DNA of 64,000 nt. Source: Uloborus plumipes (taxonomy: Eukaryota > Arthropoda > Arachnida > Araneae > Uloboridae). The notes below the pieces were generated by a model. The model saw nothing but the letters and a program-made list of their open reading frames with translations, was not told the DNA's origin and did no database searches. This document shows, in pieces, positions 49,101-57,800 of this stretch. Within the stretch, counting starts at the first letter, position 1. Every line of letters begins with the position of its first letter. Position numbers and translations under genes: made by a program. Where the stretch lies: positions 309,844 to 373,843 of the forward strand of contig JAXGGA010000073.1 of NCBI GenBank assembly GCA_038373865.1, in the 5' to 3' direction.

Positions 49101-52100
49101 TTAACACATGTTTATTACAAATATTTCAGTCTTCAATTTCGAAAAAATTCCAGATCATAGCCCCGAATCCCAACCACTTCTTATAGTATCATCGAAGACC
49201 ATCTAAAATTGCTTTTTTTGAACTTAATAGTCGAAAAAATGTTTGAGAAGAGTCCCTCAAGGGAGGGGCGATTGCCCCCGTCGCCCCTCCCTCGTATCCA
49301 CCCTTGATATAAGGTAGCATCATAGAGATTATGCAGTCAGTAAAAACTTGTTTGTTCTTCGTAAGTAAAAAATCAGTGTTCTCGCTAATCCTACCTATTT
49401 TAAATTGAAGTGGTCAGTTTCCGACTCAAGGGCACGCGCCATCTCTCCGTGGTCAAGCTTTGCATGGACTATAGCTTAAAGTGTAGATATTTTTCTCGTA
49501 GTGGATGAAAACCATCAATTAGTATTCTGATTTTGCATTATTCAATGTATGAAGTTATTTCAAAAAAAAAAACAGTTTGAATAAAATAACAAATCCTCCA
49601 ATACCTTTAGATATCGGAAGCAAGAACGGATGGGTTTTGCGAAATGTTTTTGCAGTCGCCAGCTTCAGAGCTTTGATCGCAATCTGGCTGCTCGGACCTG
49701 TGCTCGTCTTGATGTACACTTACCAAGGGGCCATCACGTCGACTTTTGCATCCAACAGAATGAAACCGCGAATAGAAAATATGATGCAACTCTTCAAAGA
49801 GACCGATGTCGAGTTATGTACTTTGCGAAAGTCCTACCCAGAAGACTGCTTTAAGGTTGGTATTCTAAAATGTCAAACGAAAAGTTGCTTCTTTTAGCAC
49901 TAATCCTTGAAATGTGATGAACGTGTACGTGGTTAATTATAAAGTTAGTTGTTAGTAATGTAAAAAAATTAATTTCAAGCCTGACCTGGTGCCTTGAAGA
50001 GGCATCTTTCAGTGAATTGTTGGCTTTTGGAACCTTTTTAAACAATTTAGATTTTTAAATAATTTAGTTTTTCAAGGATCTTCGGGATTAGAGTAGTCAA
50101 GTTGAAAGTTTTTCTTGTACTTTCCTGTTTGTTTGATGTTTAACCTGTGCTGTTGTTAGCATTCGTACTTTCCTCAAAATGTCTGTTAATACGTGAATCT
50201 TTAATTGGATTTACTTTAGGGCTGGGGGCCACGTGGGCCTATAGGTAGCGTATTCTCCTCGTAAGTAAGTGGTCGAGCTTTCGAGTCCCGCCTTGCCCAT
50301 GGTTGCTATTTCAACCTCTCTGTGCCGTAAATCTGTCCTGTGCTTTTCAGGAGGCAAGGCGCATAGTACGCAGTTCTCATGTATGTCGAAGCTGATGGCA
50401 AGGGCTGTCCATAATTGGCGCAATGCTTTGAAGGGGGAGGGAGTTCGAGAAATTGTGACAAGGAGGAAGGAGGGTAGCACCAAGATGTGCTACATAACGC
50501 ATTTTTTACAAGAATCGCAGGGAATCAGATAGCGCAATGTCAGGTGAGTATTATAAGTGAAGCAGTCAGATTTCCCTCAGTTCTGATTGCTAAAACACTT
50601 TATACTGTACAAAAACTTGAAAATGTAGCTTGTATATAAGATGCCATTTCAAGATATTTTGTTCTAAAAATCATTTTTTTTTTTAAATATCTATCCGCAA
50701 TTTAAAATTTACCACTAGATGGCAAAAAGTTTTTAACAATTGATTTGCTTGAAAAAAGCGACATTACTTTCAGCGGTCCCCCTAATACATCGAATATAAC
50801 TTATACTGAAGCTTTACTAAGGCAGGAATTCAAGTGAAACACGGACGATCGCAACTCACCAATGCAATCGCAAATTTCAAAATTTGGATTTAAGTGAAAC
50901 GAATTCACTTGAATTCGACTTACAGTAGCGGTTGCAATATGCAATCGCCTCGAAGCGACTGCAATGGTGTTTCACTTGAATTCGGCCCTAAGTTCGTTGA
51001 AGATTATATTCGGTTACTTTAAAATAGGCGTATCAAGTTTAGAAATCTTGCCTCGTCTCCATGGAAACCGTACGAAAGAAAACAGCTCCACTCTTTTTTT
51101 TTTTTGATGCACTGCTGTTGATGCATTTCATTTATTTTATGTAAATCGAATTAGGCTTACGCTTTTATTTATATTCTCGTCTCAGTTGTTTCTCAACGTC
51201 CACGACTATTCCAAAAATCTGGCCAAAAGATTCTTTGAAAGAATCCCCACTGCTGGACAGATTTCCGTCCTACGACCCGGCTGATCCAGCTAATCATCGC
51301 CGGCCCCGTGCCTTGTTAAGATAAGAAACGCACGGCACTTTCCGCGGGGGGCTGCCGTTTTGCTAGTAGGGATTTCTCCTGGCTAGGACTAACACCCCCC
51401 ACAACGTTTGCTACTCTCTTTTTTTAAGGGCTCCTTACTTTTTAATTGATTTTTATATATATTTATACTAGATTTTTGATAGATTTCAAAACTTAAAAAC
51501 GCTTGGTTTTCGACCTTGCGGGGGAAAAAAAAAGACTGCACTTCGTACTTTTCACACTTCTTTAAGTATCTTCTTTTAACTATTTTAAGTAATTATGATT
51601 TTCTTCATTTTAAAATTTTTTAAACTTCTGATAAATGCCAACTCACCACTGGTTTACAAGTAAGCTCATGCTCATTTCACCCAAATACAGACCTCCGAGG
51701 CCACGCCCTAGGTACTCGGAAGGTTCGCCGTATTTAGAGATTGCGTTCTATTTCTCAACGTTTTCTAACAGATCTAGTCACACATTAATTCAGCAAAAAT
51801 TTCTAAGAAACTGTTGTACTTCATTGACGTTGATTTTTCAATAGAATAATAGTTTACGCACAAAGCCATTTTAACCGTTTGCATTTAACCATTGTTGCTA
51901 AAGCTAAGTAGGGAAAAAGTCCGTAGCGCCATAACTATGACAACTACTATAAGTGCGGAATTAATTTTACTTTGAGACGCCACAGCTCTCGTTACATGGG
52001 GTATAATTCTTTCCTTTCCAGAAATTGATCGGTACCGAGTACGAGTCGCTGTGGCACCGAGCAAAGAGGAACCTGAAGGCACCCCCGACCGAGACCTACC

Positions 52101-52302
52101 CCCCCTGGCTGGATGAGGTGGAGGATGGGAAATGCGTCTTCGTGGCAGAGACTCTTTTCATGAAGTCCATCGTGGGACAGAGGTTCAAGAAGACCGGGAA
52201 GTGCGCCCTTCGCGTCACGCCCACGGACTTCTGCACTGCTTACATAGCGTTCGCCTTCAGGAGGGATTTTGCTGCTGCGTCGTTTAGAAAGTTTAATCAA
52301 AG
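40093..52302 (+). CDS. Ionotropic receptor gene 2, six exons, 5' exon and last exon not found
   Basis: Tandem paralogue of IR gene 1. Exons: 40093-40196, 41163-41253, 44623-44778, 46109-46253, 49611-49855, 52022-52302. They are 104, 91, 156, 145, 245 and 281 bp (gene 1: 101, 91, 156, 148, 245, 281) with identical intron phases. They join in frame to 340 codons plus 2 bases. S1 contains ISGPYFITTQR with the agonist-type Arg. TM1 is VWLWTIFAIMIATCTAFA. The main channel helix ends VLMYTYQGAITSTF. S2 has CVFVAETLFMKS with the Glu retained. The exon with the last transmembrane helix is absent up to 64000, where only repeats and transposons follow. The gene is therefore either truncated or has a final intron longer than 11 kb. 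Expected role as for gene 1. Confidence 0.82.
40750..40925. repeat. Degenerate ~28-bp tandem repeat
   Basis: Recurring GATTGTGACTTTCGA/GATCGTGACCTTCGA motifs at ~25-30 bp intervals in the first IR gene 2 intron. Strongly diverged, so unit number and length are approximate. Confidence 0.4.
41163..41253 (+). CDS. IR gene 2 exon b (S1)
   Basis: 91 bp. Encodes YELKMQPDLVFGSIG then NTWSGMIGSMLAK. The W-SGM-GS pattern is shared with gene 1. Phase 0 exit at GTAATT. Confidence 0.82.
42031..43443 (-). mobile_element. Tc1-like transposon, copy A (IR gene 2 intron)
   Basis: Ends CACTGCTCGACATTGAAAAT and inverse, a ~49-bp inverted repeat, with TA on each side (42029-42030 and 43444-43445). 1413 bp. Same family as the copy at 60149-61567. 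Transposase on the minus strand is broken. Confidence 0.9.
42154..43200 (-). pseudogene. Tc1-like transposase, copy A, disrupted
   Basis: Starts MPRRSQGRHFQHIDDFTRGM at 43200 with paired helix-turn-helix regions, then the DDE core (MFSDESRF, FQQDNARPH, PDLSPIEHVWD). One in-frame TAA at 42748-42750 replaces a Glu codon found in copy B just before the first catalytic Asp. A 7-base deletion near the C-terminus (about 42193) shifts the last residues relative to copy B. All catalytic blocks are otherwise preserved, so the lesion is recent. Confidence 0.87.
44304..44376. repeat. Short hairpin repeat with AACCTAAT/AGGTTAGA ends, copy 2 (IR gene 2 intron)
   Basis: AAACCTAATCTGGCAGCGTCG pairs with CTGCCAGGTTAGATTT. 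Contains GCGTAGCCTCCGCAATGC, the inverse of the CATTGTGCAGGCTACGC block in the copy at 26891. Confidence 0.6.
44623..44778 (+). CDS. IR gene 2 exon c (end of S1)
   Basis: 156 bp. ETDISGPYFITTQRASVVDF to FKIYSLQ, with acceptor TTTTGCAG and donor CAG|GTTTGT. The VDFS motif is closer to canonical iGluRs than gene 1's VEFG. Confidence 0.87.
45460..45848. mobile_element. hAT-like MITE
   Basis: Left end CATTGGTGCCCAGCCT and right end (reverse complement CAGTGGTACTCAACCT) match at 12 of 16 positions and fit the hAT terminal pattern. The 8-bp flanks GATTAAGT and GGTTACCT agree at 5 of 8. 389 bp, AT-rich, non-coding, and old if correctly identified. Confidence 0.5.
46109..46253 (+). CDS. IR gene 2 exon d (TM1 and pore)
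   Basis: 145 bp. Acceptor ATTTTCAG, donor AAAG|GTAAGC. Hydrophobic VWLWTIFAIMIATCTAFA, a linker, then FFWLFYGTLLGK at the pore. Confidence 0.85.
46427..47851 (-). mobile_element. Decayed Tc1-like transposon with CACTGGCGGAAAAAAA ends (IR gene 2 intron)
   Basis: Inverted ends CACTGGCGGAAAAAAAAAAC and its partner near 47851, followed by shared CCCAACACCAAGAAA. TA on each side (46425-46426, 47852-47853). 1425 bp, a different family from copies A and B. Minus-strand transposase in pieces. Confidence 0.85.
46703..47766 (-). pseudogene. Tc1-like transposase, multiply disrupted
   Basis: Frames switch repeatedly on the minus strand: a helix-turn-helix part (LREGKFSFRDIAERLGVE, near 47500), a middle part (RTTVAHRTASAADIRAAVGT, near 47340), a core fragment around 47140-46940, and VFQQDNARPHIAAVTQ with SPGLSPIGNVWDIIGRHL near 46750. 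In the last block the expected SPDL..IE reads SPGL..IG, so two conserved acidic residues are lost. Clearly dead. Confidence 0.85.
48717..48943. repeat. Inverted repeat (fold-back), ~67-bp arms
   Basis: GAATCGGCGTGTCAAGGTCA... at 48717-48783 is matched in inverse at 48876-48943 (...TGACCTTGACACGCCAATTC) with a ~92-bp loop. Possibly a small MITE. No target duplication could be fixed. Confidence 0.6.
49015..49310. repeat. Segment with direct repeat AAGGGAGGGGCGATTGC
   Basis: The 17-base motif occurs at 49041-49057 and 49258-49274. The outer parts (GGATCCAGA near 49024, CGTATCCACCCTTG near 49292) are loosely inverted, suggesting an old small element. Confidence 0.35.
49611..49855 (+). CDS. IR gene 2 exon e (channel helix and S2 start)
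   Basis: 245 bp. DIGSKNGWVLRNVF, then LIAIWLLGPVLVLMYTYQG and RMKPRIENMMQL. The invariant TYQGAITS block is identical to gene 1. Donor AAG|GTTGGT. Confidence 0.9.
50225..50300 (+). repeat. tRNA-like head of a SINE
   Basis: TAGGTAGCGTATTCTCCTCG followed by AAGTGGTCGAGCTTTCGAGT resembles a degenerate tRNA body. GTGGGCCTATAGG approximates box A with one extra base, and TTCGAGTCCCG approximates box B. The sequence continues into a non-tRNA body to about 50540. Its folding is too poor for a working tRNA. Confidence 0.5.
50405..50520. repeat. GTCCATAA.../GTGACAAGG repeat, related to the 19585 repeat
   Basis: CTGTCCATAATTGGCGCAATG, then GGGGGAGGGAG, TGTGACAAGGAGGAAGG and GTGCTACATAACGCATT occur in the same order as the motifs around 19585 and 25974. 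Forms the body downstream of the tRNA-like head. Confidence 0.45.
50819..50992. mobile_element. Small palindromic MITE with GAATTCAAGTGAAACAC ends
   Basis: GAATTCAAGTGAAACAC near 50827 and its inverse GTGTTTCACTTGAATTC ending near 50983, with an inner AAGTGAAACGAATTCACTTG palindrome around 50893. About 174 bp. No clear target duplication. Lies in IR gene 2 intron 5. Confidence 0.6.
52022..52302 (+). CDS. IR gene 2 exon f (S2)
   Basis: 281 bp. KLIGTEYESLWHRAKRN, CVFVAETLFMKSIVGQRF, GKCALRVTPTDFC, ending FNQR at CAAAG|GTGACA. Third codon positions are G or C in 68 of 93 codons by hand count, against 46 of 93 in the gene 1 exon. Without splicing the next codon is TGA. Confidence 0.88.
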
Positions 52303-52880
52303 GTGACACTATCAATTCAGGAAAAAAAAAAAAGAAAAAACAACAGCTTGCATAACATTGACATCCAGACGGAATTTTGATGCTGAATCTGCGAAAGTTT
52401 GACCAAAAATGATTAGCATTATTATATCATTTTTTTTTTTTTAAAGTTTACATAACATCTGCATTTTGAAGGAATTCTGCTGCTGAATCTTTCCGAAAGT
52501 TTGATCAAAGATGACTGGCATTATTAATTGAAAAAAAAAAAAATCATAGCGTTAGCATGCATGAAGAATTTTACTGATGAATAATTTAAAAAGTTTGACC
52601 AAAGATGATGGGTATTATTAGTTAAAAAAACAGCTTAAATTGCACTCATATGTTAAGGGGGAATTTTGCTGATGAATCTTTTCGAAAATTTAACCAAAGG
52701 TGATTGGCATTAGTAATTAAAACAGAAAAAAACAGCTTACGTAACATTGCCATTTAGGAGAATTTTTTCTGCTGAATCATTTCGAAAGTTTGACCAAATA
52801 TGATTTAAACTTGGGATTTGATTTTTGGAGAAATTGTGCAGCAAAATTCTTTCGAACCTTTGACCAAAAGTTAAGTTGCG
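52263..52880 (+). repeat. Tandem array derived from the 3' end of IR gene 2 exon f and its splice donor
   Basis: The exon end GATTTTGCTGCTGCGTCG...AAGTTTAATCAAAG|GTGA is followed by about six degraded copies of the same block, at roughly 52370, 52470, 52565, 52660, 52755 and 52825. Each has GAATTTTGCTGATGAATC-like then GAAAGTTTGACCAAAG-like sequence, then GATTGGCATTATTA and an A-run. Spacers share AACAGCTTACGTAACATTG-like sequence. Unit length is about 95-110 bp. Only the copy near 52700 keeps the CAAAG|GTGA donor. Confidence 0.85.
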
Positions 52881-52923
52881 ATAACTTATAAAATTATATA
52901 GGGCTAAAAGAAAAAAAAATATT

Positions 52924-52925
<2 letters not shown>

Positions 52926-53010
<85 letters not shown>
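52926..53010. repeat. (TA)n-(CA)n microsatellite
   Basis: A long TA run ending in a short ACACAC run. The Tcb2-like transposon begins at its right edge. It creates a spurious Ile-Tyr repeat frame on the minus strand. Confidence 0.9.
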
Positions 53011-53014
<4 letters not shown>

Positions 53015-53154
53015 AGAGACAAAACATTATGAATACCCCTACATTTTGCAGTGAACTCGCTGGATGACATTTAAGGCATGTGATCAGGTTTAAGTGGTAT
53101 TTAACTGCTGTTTGAGAGTCTGAATAATCATTCTTTCACTTACTACTGTGTGTG

Positions 53155-53779
53155 ATGGGCAAGGCTGCGGATCTAAGCGACTTTGATAGAGGGCAGATTG
53201 TAATGTCTCGAAGGCTCGAAACAAATATTTCCGAAACTGCAAGACTCGTGGGTTGTTCGCGATCTACAGTTGTTAGTACTTATGCAAAGTAGATGAATGA
53301 CGGTGAAACCAGCAGTAGACGACATGGTGTTGGGCGTCCCCACGTAATCACAGAAAAAGGTCGTCGGATACTGTCTCGGTTGGTGAAGCGAAACCGGAGC
53401 CAGACAGTGGCTCAGCTGACAACCCAATACAATGCAGGACCAAGTAGAATAGTATCGGGGCACATTGTTCGGCGGACAATGTTCGATATGGGGCTACGCA
53501 GCAAACGTTACACTAGTGTACCTTTGCTGAGCAAGCGTCATCGCCAACTACGCCTACGCTGGGTCAGGGAACATCGCGACTTGTCCATGGAACAGTAAGA
53601 GAGAGTTGCCTGGTCAGATGAATCACGGTTTACCATTCATCACGCCGACAGTCGTGTCAGAAGAAACCGTCTTTCAAGCCAACAGTTGCTCCCTCAATGT
53701 ACAGTAGGTCATACACAGGCCGGTGGTGGCGGTATTATGCTTTGGGAGACGTTCTTTTGGGCGTCTCTATGACCCGTGG
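53155..53779 (+). pseudogene. Tcb2-like transposase, N-terminal part
   Basis: [20 protein letters not shown] at 53155 opens the paired helix-turn-helix domain, followed by ETSSRRHGVGRPHVITEKG and VAWSDESRFTIHH with the first catalytic Asp. The frame is broken by TAG at 53290-53292 and TAA at 53596-53598, both probably at former Trp codons, and by TGA at 53770-53772. The reading continues across the hAT into 62161. Confidence 0.85.
53772..53779. repeat. hAT target-site duplication, left copy
   Basis: ACCCGTGG, identical to 62161-62168. Confidence 0.88.
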
Positions 53780-53888
53780 CAGTGGCGTAACTACTCGTTG
53801 GTTTCAAGGGGGGTTATATTCTAAGTCGTCACGAGGTTTAAAAAACGGGCGCGGCGGGGAGGGGGGGGGCTTTTTACCCACACTTTGC

Positions 53889-53928
53889 ATGTATGTATGT
53901 ATGTATGTATGTATGTATATATATATAT
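53889..53928. repeat. (GTAT)n-(TA)n microsatellite inside the hAT
   Basis: Pure GTAT units passing into TATATAT, continued after the Gypsy element at 60142-60148 and after Tc1 copy B at 61568. It served as target for both later insertions. Confidence 0.88.
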
Positions 53929-54544
53929 TGTAACGAGTCCGTAGCACCTTCAACTTTCTTAAATGAGCATTCCAATCTTGAGGAAGTAACTATAAATTTA
54001 TTTACAAGTATGTACACTATTTACAATAAAGCAGGAAACAATTGCTAAACATCCAGCAATTAGATAGCAAAACAGTACACTGTACTCTCAACAGTTACTC
54101 AGCACCACGTATCAAACGTGAACAGTAATTAAGCAATTACAAAAGCAAAAACACATTCGCCCAAAGCGAATAAAAACGAGCCTCTCAATAATCCAATCTG
54201 AGAAAAACTGACTGACTTGTGTTCAAGGCCAGCTATTTATACACGGAAAGAATTCCCGACAACTTTCTAGTAATATCTGGAATATTCCAAATCATTCATA
54301 ACTTTAAACAATTCATTCAAGAAAACGCTAGAAATAAAAAGAAAAACACCACTCCGAGCGAAAATGTCTTCACGCTTATTAAAGTTAGGGCAAGTGTAAA
54401 AACTACAAAGTGTTACGGGGCCGGTATACAAGTGATAAAAGTGATATCTTCAGATACTTTTGCAACATGACGTCAGATAAAACCAAAACTAATAAAAATG
54501 ATGCAAGGCAGGAAAAACAACAACTATTTACAAGATTTGTAACA
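53929..54544 (-). repeat. 3' LTR of the Gypsy element
   Basis: 616 bp. On the minus strand it starts TGTTACAAATC and ends ACTCGTTACA (TG...CA). Same length and no difference noticed from the 5' LTR at 59526-60141. Confidence 0.93.
53997..54002 (-). terminator. Candidate poly(A) signal in the 3' LTR
   Basis: AATAAA on the minus strand, about 235 bp downstream of the LTR TATA-like box, as expected for the end of R. The same motif occurs at 59594-59599 in the 5' LTR. Confidence 0.5.
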
Positions 54545-54558
54545 TTGCCCCCTTCCCT
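54545..54558 (-). other. Polypurine tract
   Basis: Minus-strand AGGGAAGGGGGCAA directly before the 3' LTR, the usual primer for plus-strand DNA synthesis. Confidence 0.8.
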
Positions 54559-54871
54559 AGGACTGCACGTCCCGGGCAGTACAATCCCCAGAAAGGAAGC
54601 AAGGGAAAATTTACAGGTGCACACATTACATGATGACCAATCATAAACATGATAAACAATAACAATGAGAACATGAAAGAAATAATAACATTGATGAAGT
54701 AATATTACAGACAATTAAAGGCAAAAGTTATTTACAAAATTTACAAACAAATTACCATGGTAGCTTTAGATTTACTTTACGAACTATGGCCATAGTATGG
54801 GGCTAGCCGATCATAATGTACAACCCTAGGTTTTGAATGTGATGACTTCTGGATCCTCACTACGACGTCGT

Positions 54872-57800
54872 TCAGCCGGTGAAGGACTGTGTAGGGTCCC
54901 CATCCCAATGTGACTGCAATTTGGGTGACAGACCTTTACGTCGGATGGGATTCCATAGCCACACCTTGTCACCTTCTTGAAAGTCATGGCCAGTGGACCT
55001 TGTGTCGTATCGGGTATTCATTTTCTCCGTCGCGATGTTGATTCGCTCCCGTGCGAAGTGATGAACGTCTTCCAACCGGGCCCGGAGATCCTGGACGTAC
55101 TCCTCAGGCGATGAAGGCGCATCTGGAGGGAGACCGAAGACGAGATCACAAGGTAGCCGAAGCTCTCGGCCGAAGAGCATCTGTGATGGGGAATATCCGG
55201 TGGTCTCGTGGACAGCACTGCGGTAGGCCAGCAGGAACAGAGGAAGTTTCTTGTCCCAATCCTGTTGATTTTTGGAGACCATAAGCGAGAGATTATTAAG
55301 GATTGTCCTGTTGAATCTCTCCACCATGCCGTCCGATTGTGGGTGTAGTGGTGTCGTTCGAGTTTTCTCAATTTTGAGGATTTTACATAGGCCCTTAAAC
55401 ACAGCAGAGATGAAGTTCCTTCCCTGGTCAGAATGGATCTGCAAAGGTGTCCCATATCTCGAGATCCAATGCTGGACTAGAGTCTCTGCCACAGTGGTAG
55501 CTTCTTGATCCGGAATGGAATATGCTTCGGGCCATTTGGTGAAATAGTCAATGGAAACGAGGATGTATTTGTTCCCATCAGTAGTTTTCGGTAGAGGACC
55601 AAGAATGTCGATCCCGATTCGTTCGAAAGGAGCTCCTACGTTGTAAAGATGTAGCTTCCCGCGGCTTCTTCTCTTCGGTCCTTTACGGGCAGCACAGGCG
55701 TCACAAGAATGACACCACTTCTCTACGTCATCCTTCGCCTTGCTCCAGAAGAAGCGCTCTCGAACCTTGTGGAGGGTTTTCAAGATACCAAAGTGTCCTC
55801 CAGTCGGACTACTGTGCAATTCCTTTAGAACGTCTGGAATTCTTGATCTGGGAAGGAGTAACTGCCATTTAAATGCTTTGCCATCGTCAGATTCCCATTT
55901 CCGATACAGGACGCCATTTCGCAACTGGAGAGATTTCCATAGAGCCCAGTATCTTTTCGTTGCAGGACTGTAGATAGAAATGTCTTGCCAACTAGGTCGC
56001 CGACTGTCTTTTTCCATTAACTCCATGATAGGCTTTAGGTCTGGGTCTTCAAGCTGATCTTTTCTTACTTGGTCGTCACTCCATGGATCAGGATCTGAAG
56101 ATGATGAAGTAGCAGTAACTTGACAGGCAGTAGGGATTGTCGTCCCGTACTGTTTCTCAATTCGGGAGCAATAATGGCAGTTCTCGGAACAAGGTCTTCT
56201 TGATAATGCGTCAGCATTCCCGTGTGACATGCCTTTTCGGTGCTTAATCTCGATGTCATATTCCTGGAGCCGCTGTATCCACCTGGCTACCTGGCCCTCT
56301 GGATTCTTGAAATTCAACAGCCAAGTTAAAGAGGCATGATCAGTCCGGAGCAGGAATTTACGGCCGTAGAGGTAATGATGGAAATGTTCTACAGCTTTAA
56401 CTATGGCGAGCAATTCCTTTCTCGTGACACAATAATTTCGCTCCGACTTGGATAAGCATTTGCTCCAGTAGGCGATGACATGCTCGTTACCGTCTATTTC
56501 TTGAGATAAAACAGCTCCAACGCTCTCGTGGCTCGCATCAGTGTCGAGTATGAAGGATTTTCCAGGCTGAGGATAAGAGAGAATAGGCGTTGATGTTAAA
56601 GCCTCCTTCAGCTGTAGAAATGCATCCTCGCATTCTTTGGACCATTCAAATTTCTGTTTGCTCTCCGTCAGCTTATGCAAAGGTCGTGCAGTGTTGGAAA
56701 AATTCTTCACAAACTTCCTGTAGTACGTGCAGAGCCCCAGGAAACTGCGCAGCTGATGGACATTTTCAGGGCGGCTCCAATTCTTGACTGCAGATACCTT
56801 ATCTGGATCTGTTCGTACACCCTCAGAAGAGATAATGTGACCAAGGTAGTTCACCTCACGGCGGAACAAATTACATTTGGACGGGCTTAACTTCAGGTTG
56901 GCTTCCTTAAGCTTTTGAAGCACCTTCCTAAGATTAGCCAAATGTTCCTCAAAACTGCGTCCTATGATGATAATGTCGTCCAAGTAGACAAGACAGGATT
57001 CATAAGACAGTCCTCGTAACACTGATTCCATAAGACGCTCGAACGTGGCTGGTGCATTGCAGAGGCCGAACGGCATCACTTTAAACTGCCACAAGCCTTG
57101 TCCGGTTGTAAACGCCATCTTCTCTCGGTCGTCGGGGTGTATCTCCACCTGCCAGTAGCCGCTCTTTAAATCCAGGGTCGAAAACCACTTGTGTCCGGAA
57201 AGGGTGTCCAGCGTGTCATCGATCCGTGGAAGAGGGTAACTGTCTTTCTTGGTGATGTCATTCAGGCGTCGGTAATCAACACAAAATCTGGTGGAGCCGT
57301 CTTTCTTTCGGACCAAGACGATAGGGGATGCCCAAGGACTGGATGAGGGTTCGATGATGTCATTCTCCTGCATCTCTTTTACGAGGATCTCAACCTCTTC
57401 CTTCTTGGCGAACGGTAGTCGTCTTGGATGCTGCTTGATAGGGAGATGATCTCCAGTGTCGATCCTATGCTGCGTTAAATTCGTGCGACCCACATCCTCG
57501 GATGTAGATGAAAACACCTGCTTGAAGTTGTCCACCAATTTTTCCGCAGCGTATCTTTGATCATTCGATAATGGTGCACTCCCAATTAATTTCGAAGTCA
57601 AGGACTCGGATGACACAGTCTCGGAGGAATCTATTCTTCTGATGATGCAGTTTACGGGAGTACAAGTTGCCAACACTTCTCCTTTCTTAATATTCCTCGG
57701 TCTTTCACTCACATTGGCGACTCTCACAGGAACTGCATTCCTTGAAAGGTCCACAAGCGTAGATGCCACCAGTACTCCCTTTGGGCTATTATTCTGGTTA

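Larger units (their letters stand above)
53011..53779 (+). mobile_element. Tcb2-like Tc1 transposon, left part
   Basis: Starts near AAGAGACAAAACATTATGAA directly after a CA/TA tract and carries the N-terminal two thirds of a transposase. It is cut at 53779 by a hAT insertion and resumes at 62169 after one extra copy of ACCCGTGG. Its right terminus appears lost to the TTAA element beginning at 62479. Confidence 0.8.

Noticed and set aside
50225..50300. A functional tRNA gene
   Set aside because: Box A has an extra base and the stems are mismatched. The tRNA-like part runs into a non-tRNA body.
52737..53027. Minus-strand frame with an Ile-Tyr repeat
   Set aside because: A translation of the (TA)n microsatellite.
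55018..55455. Additional protein frames overlapping the Gypsy gag-pol region on both strands
   Set aside because: They overlap conserved integrase and reverse-transcriptase coding in other frames and have no domain of their own.
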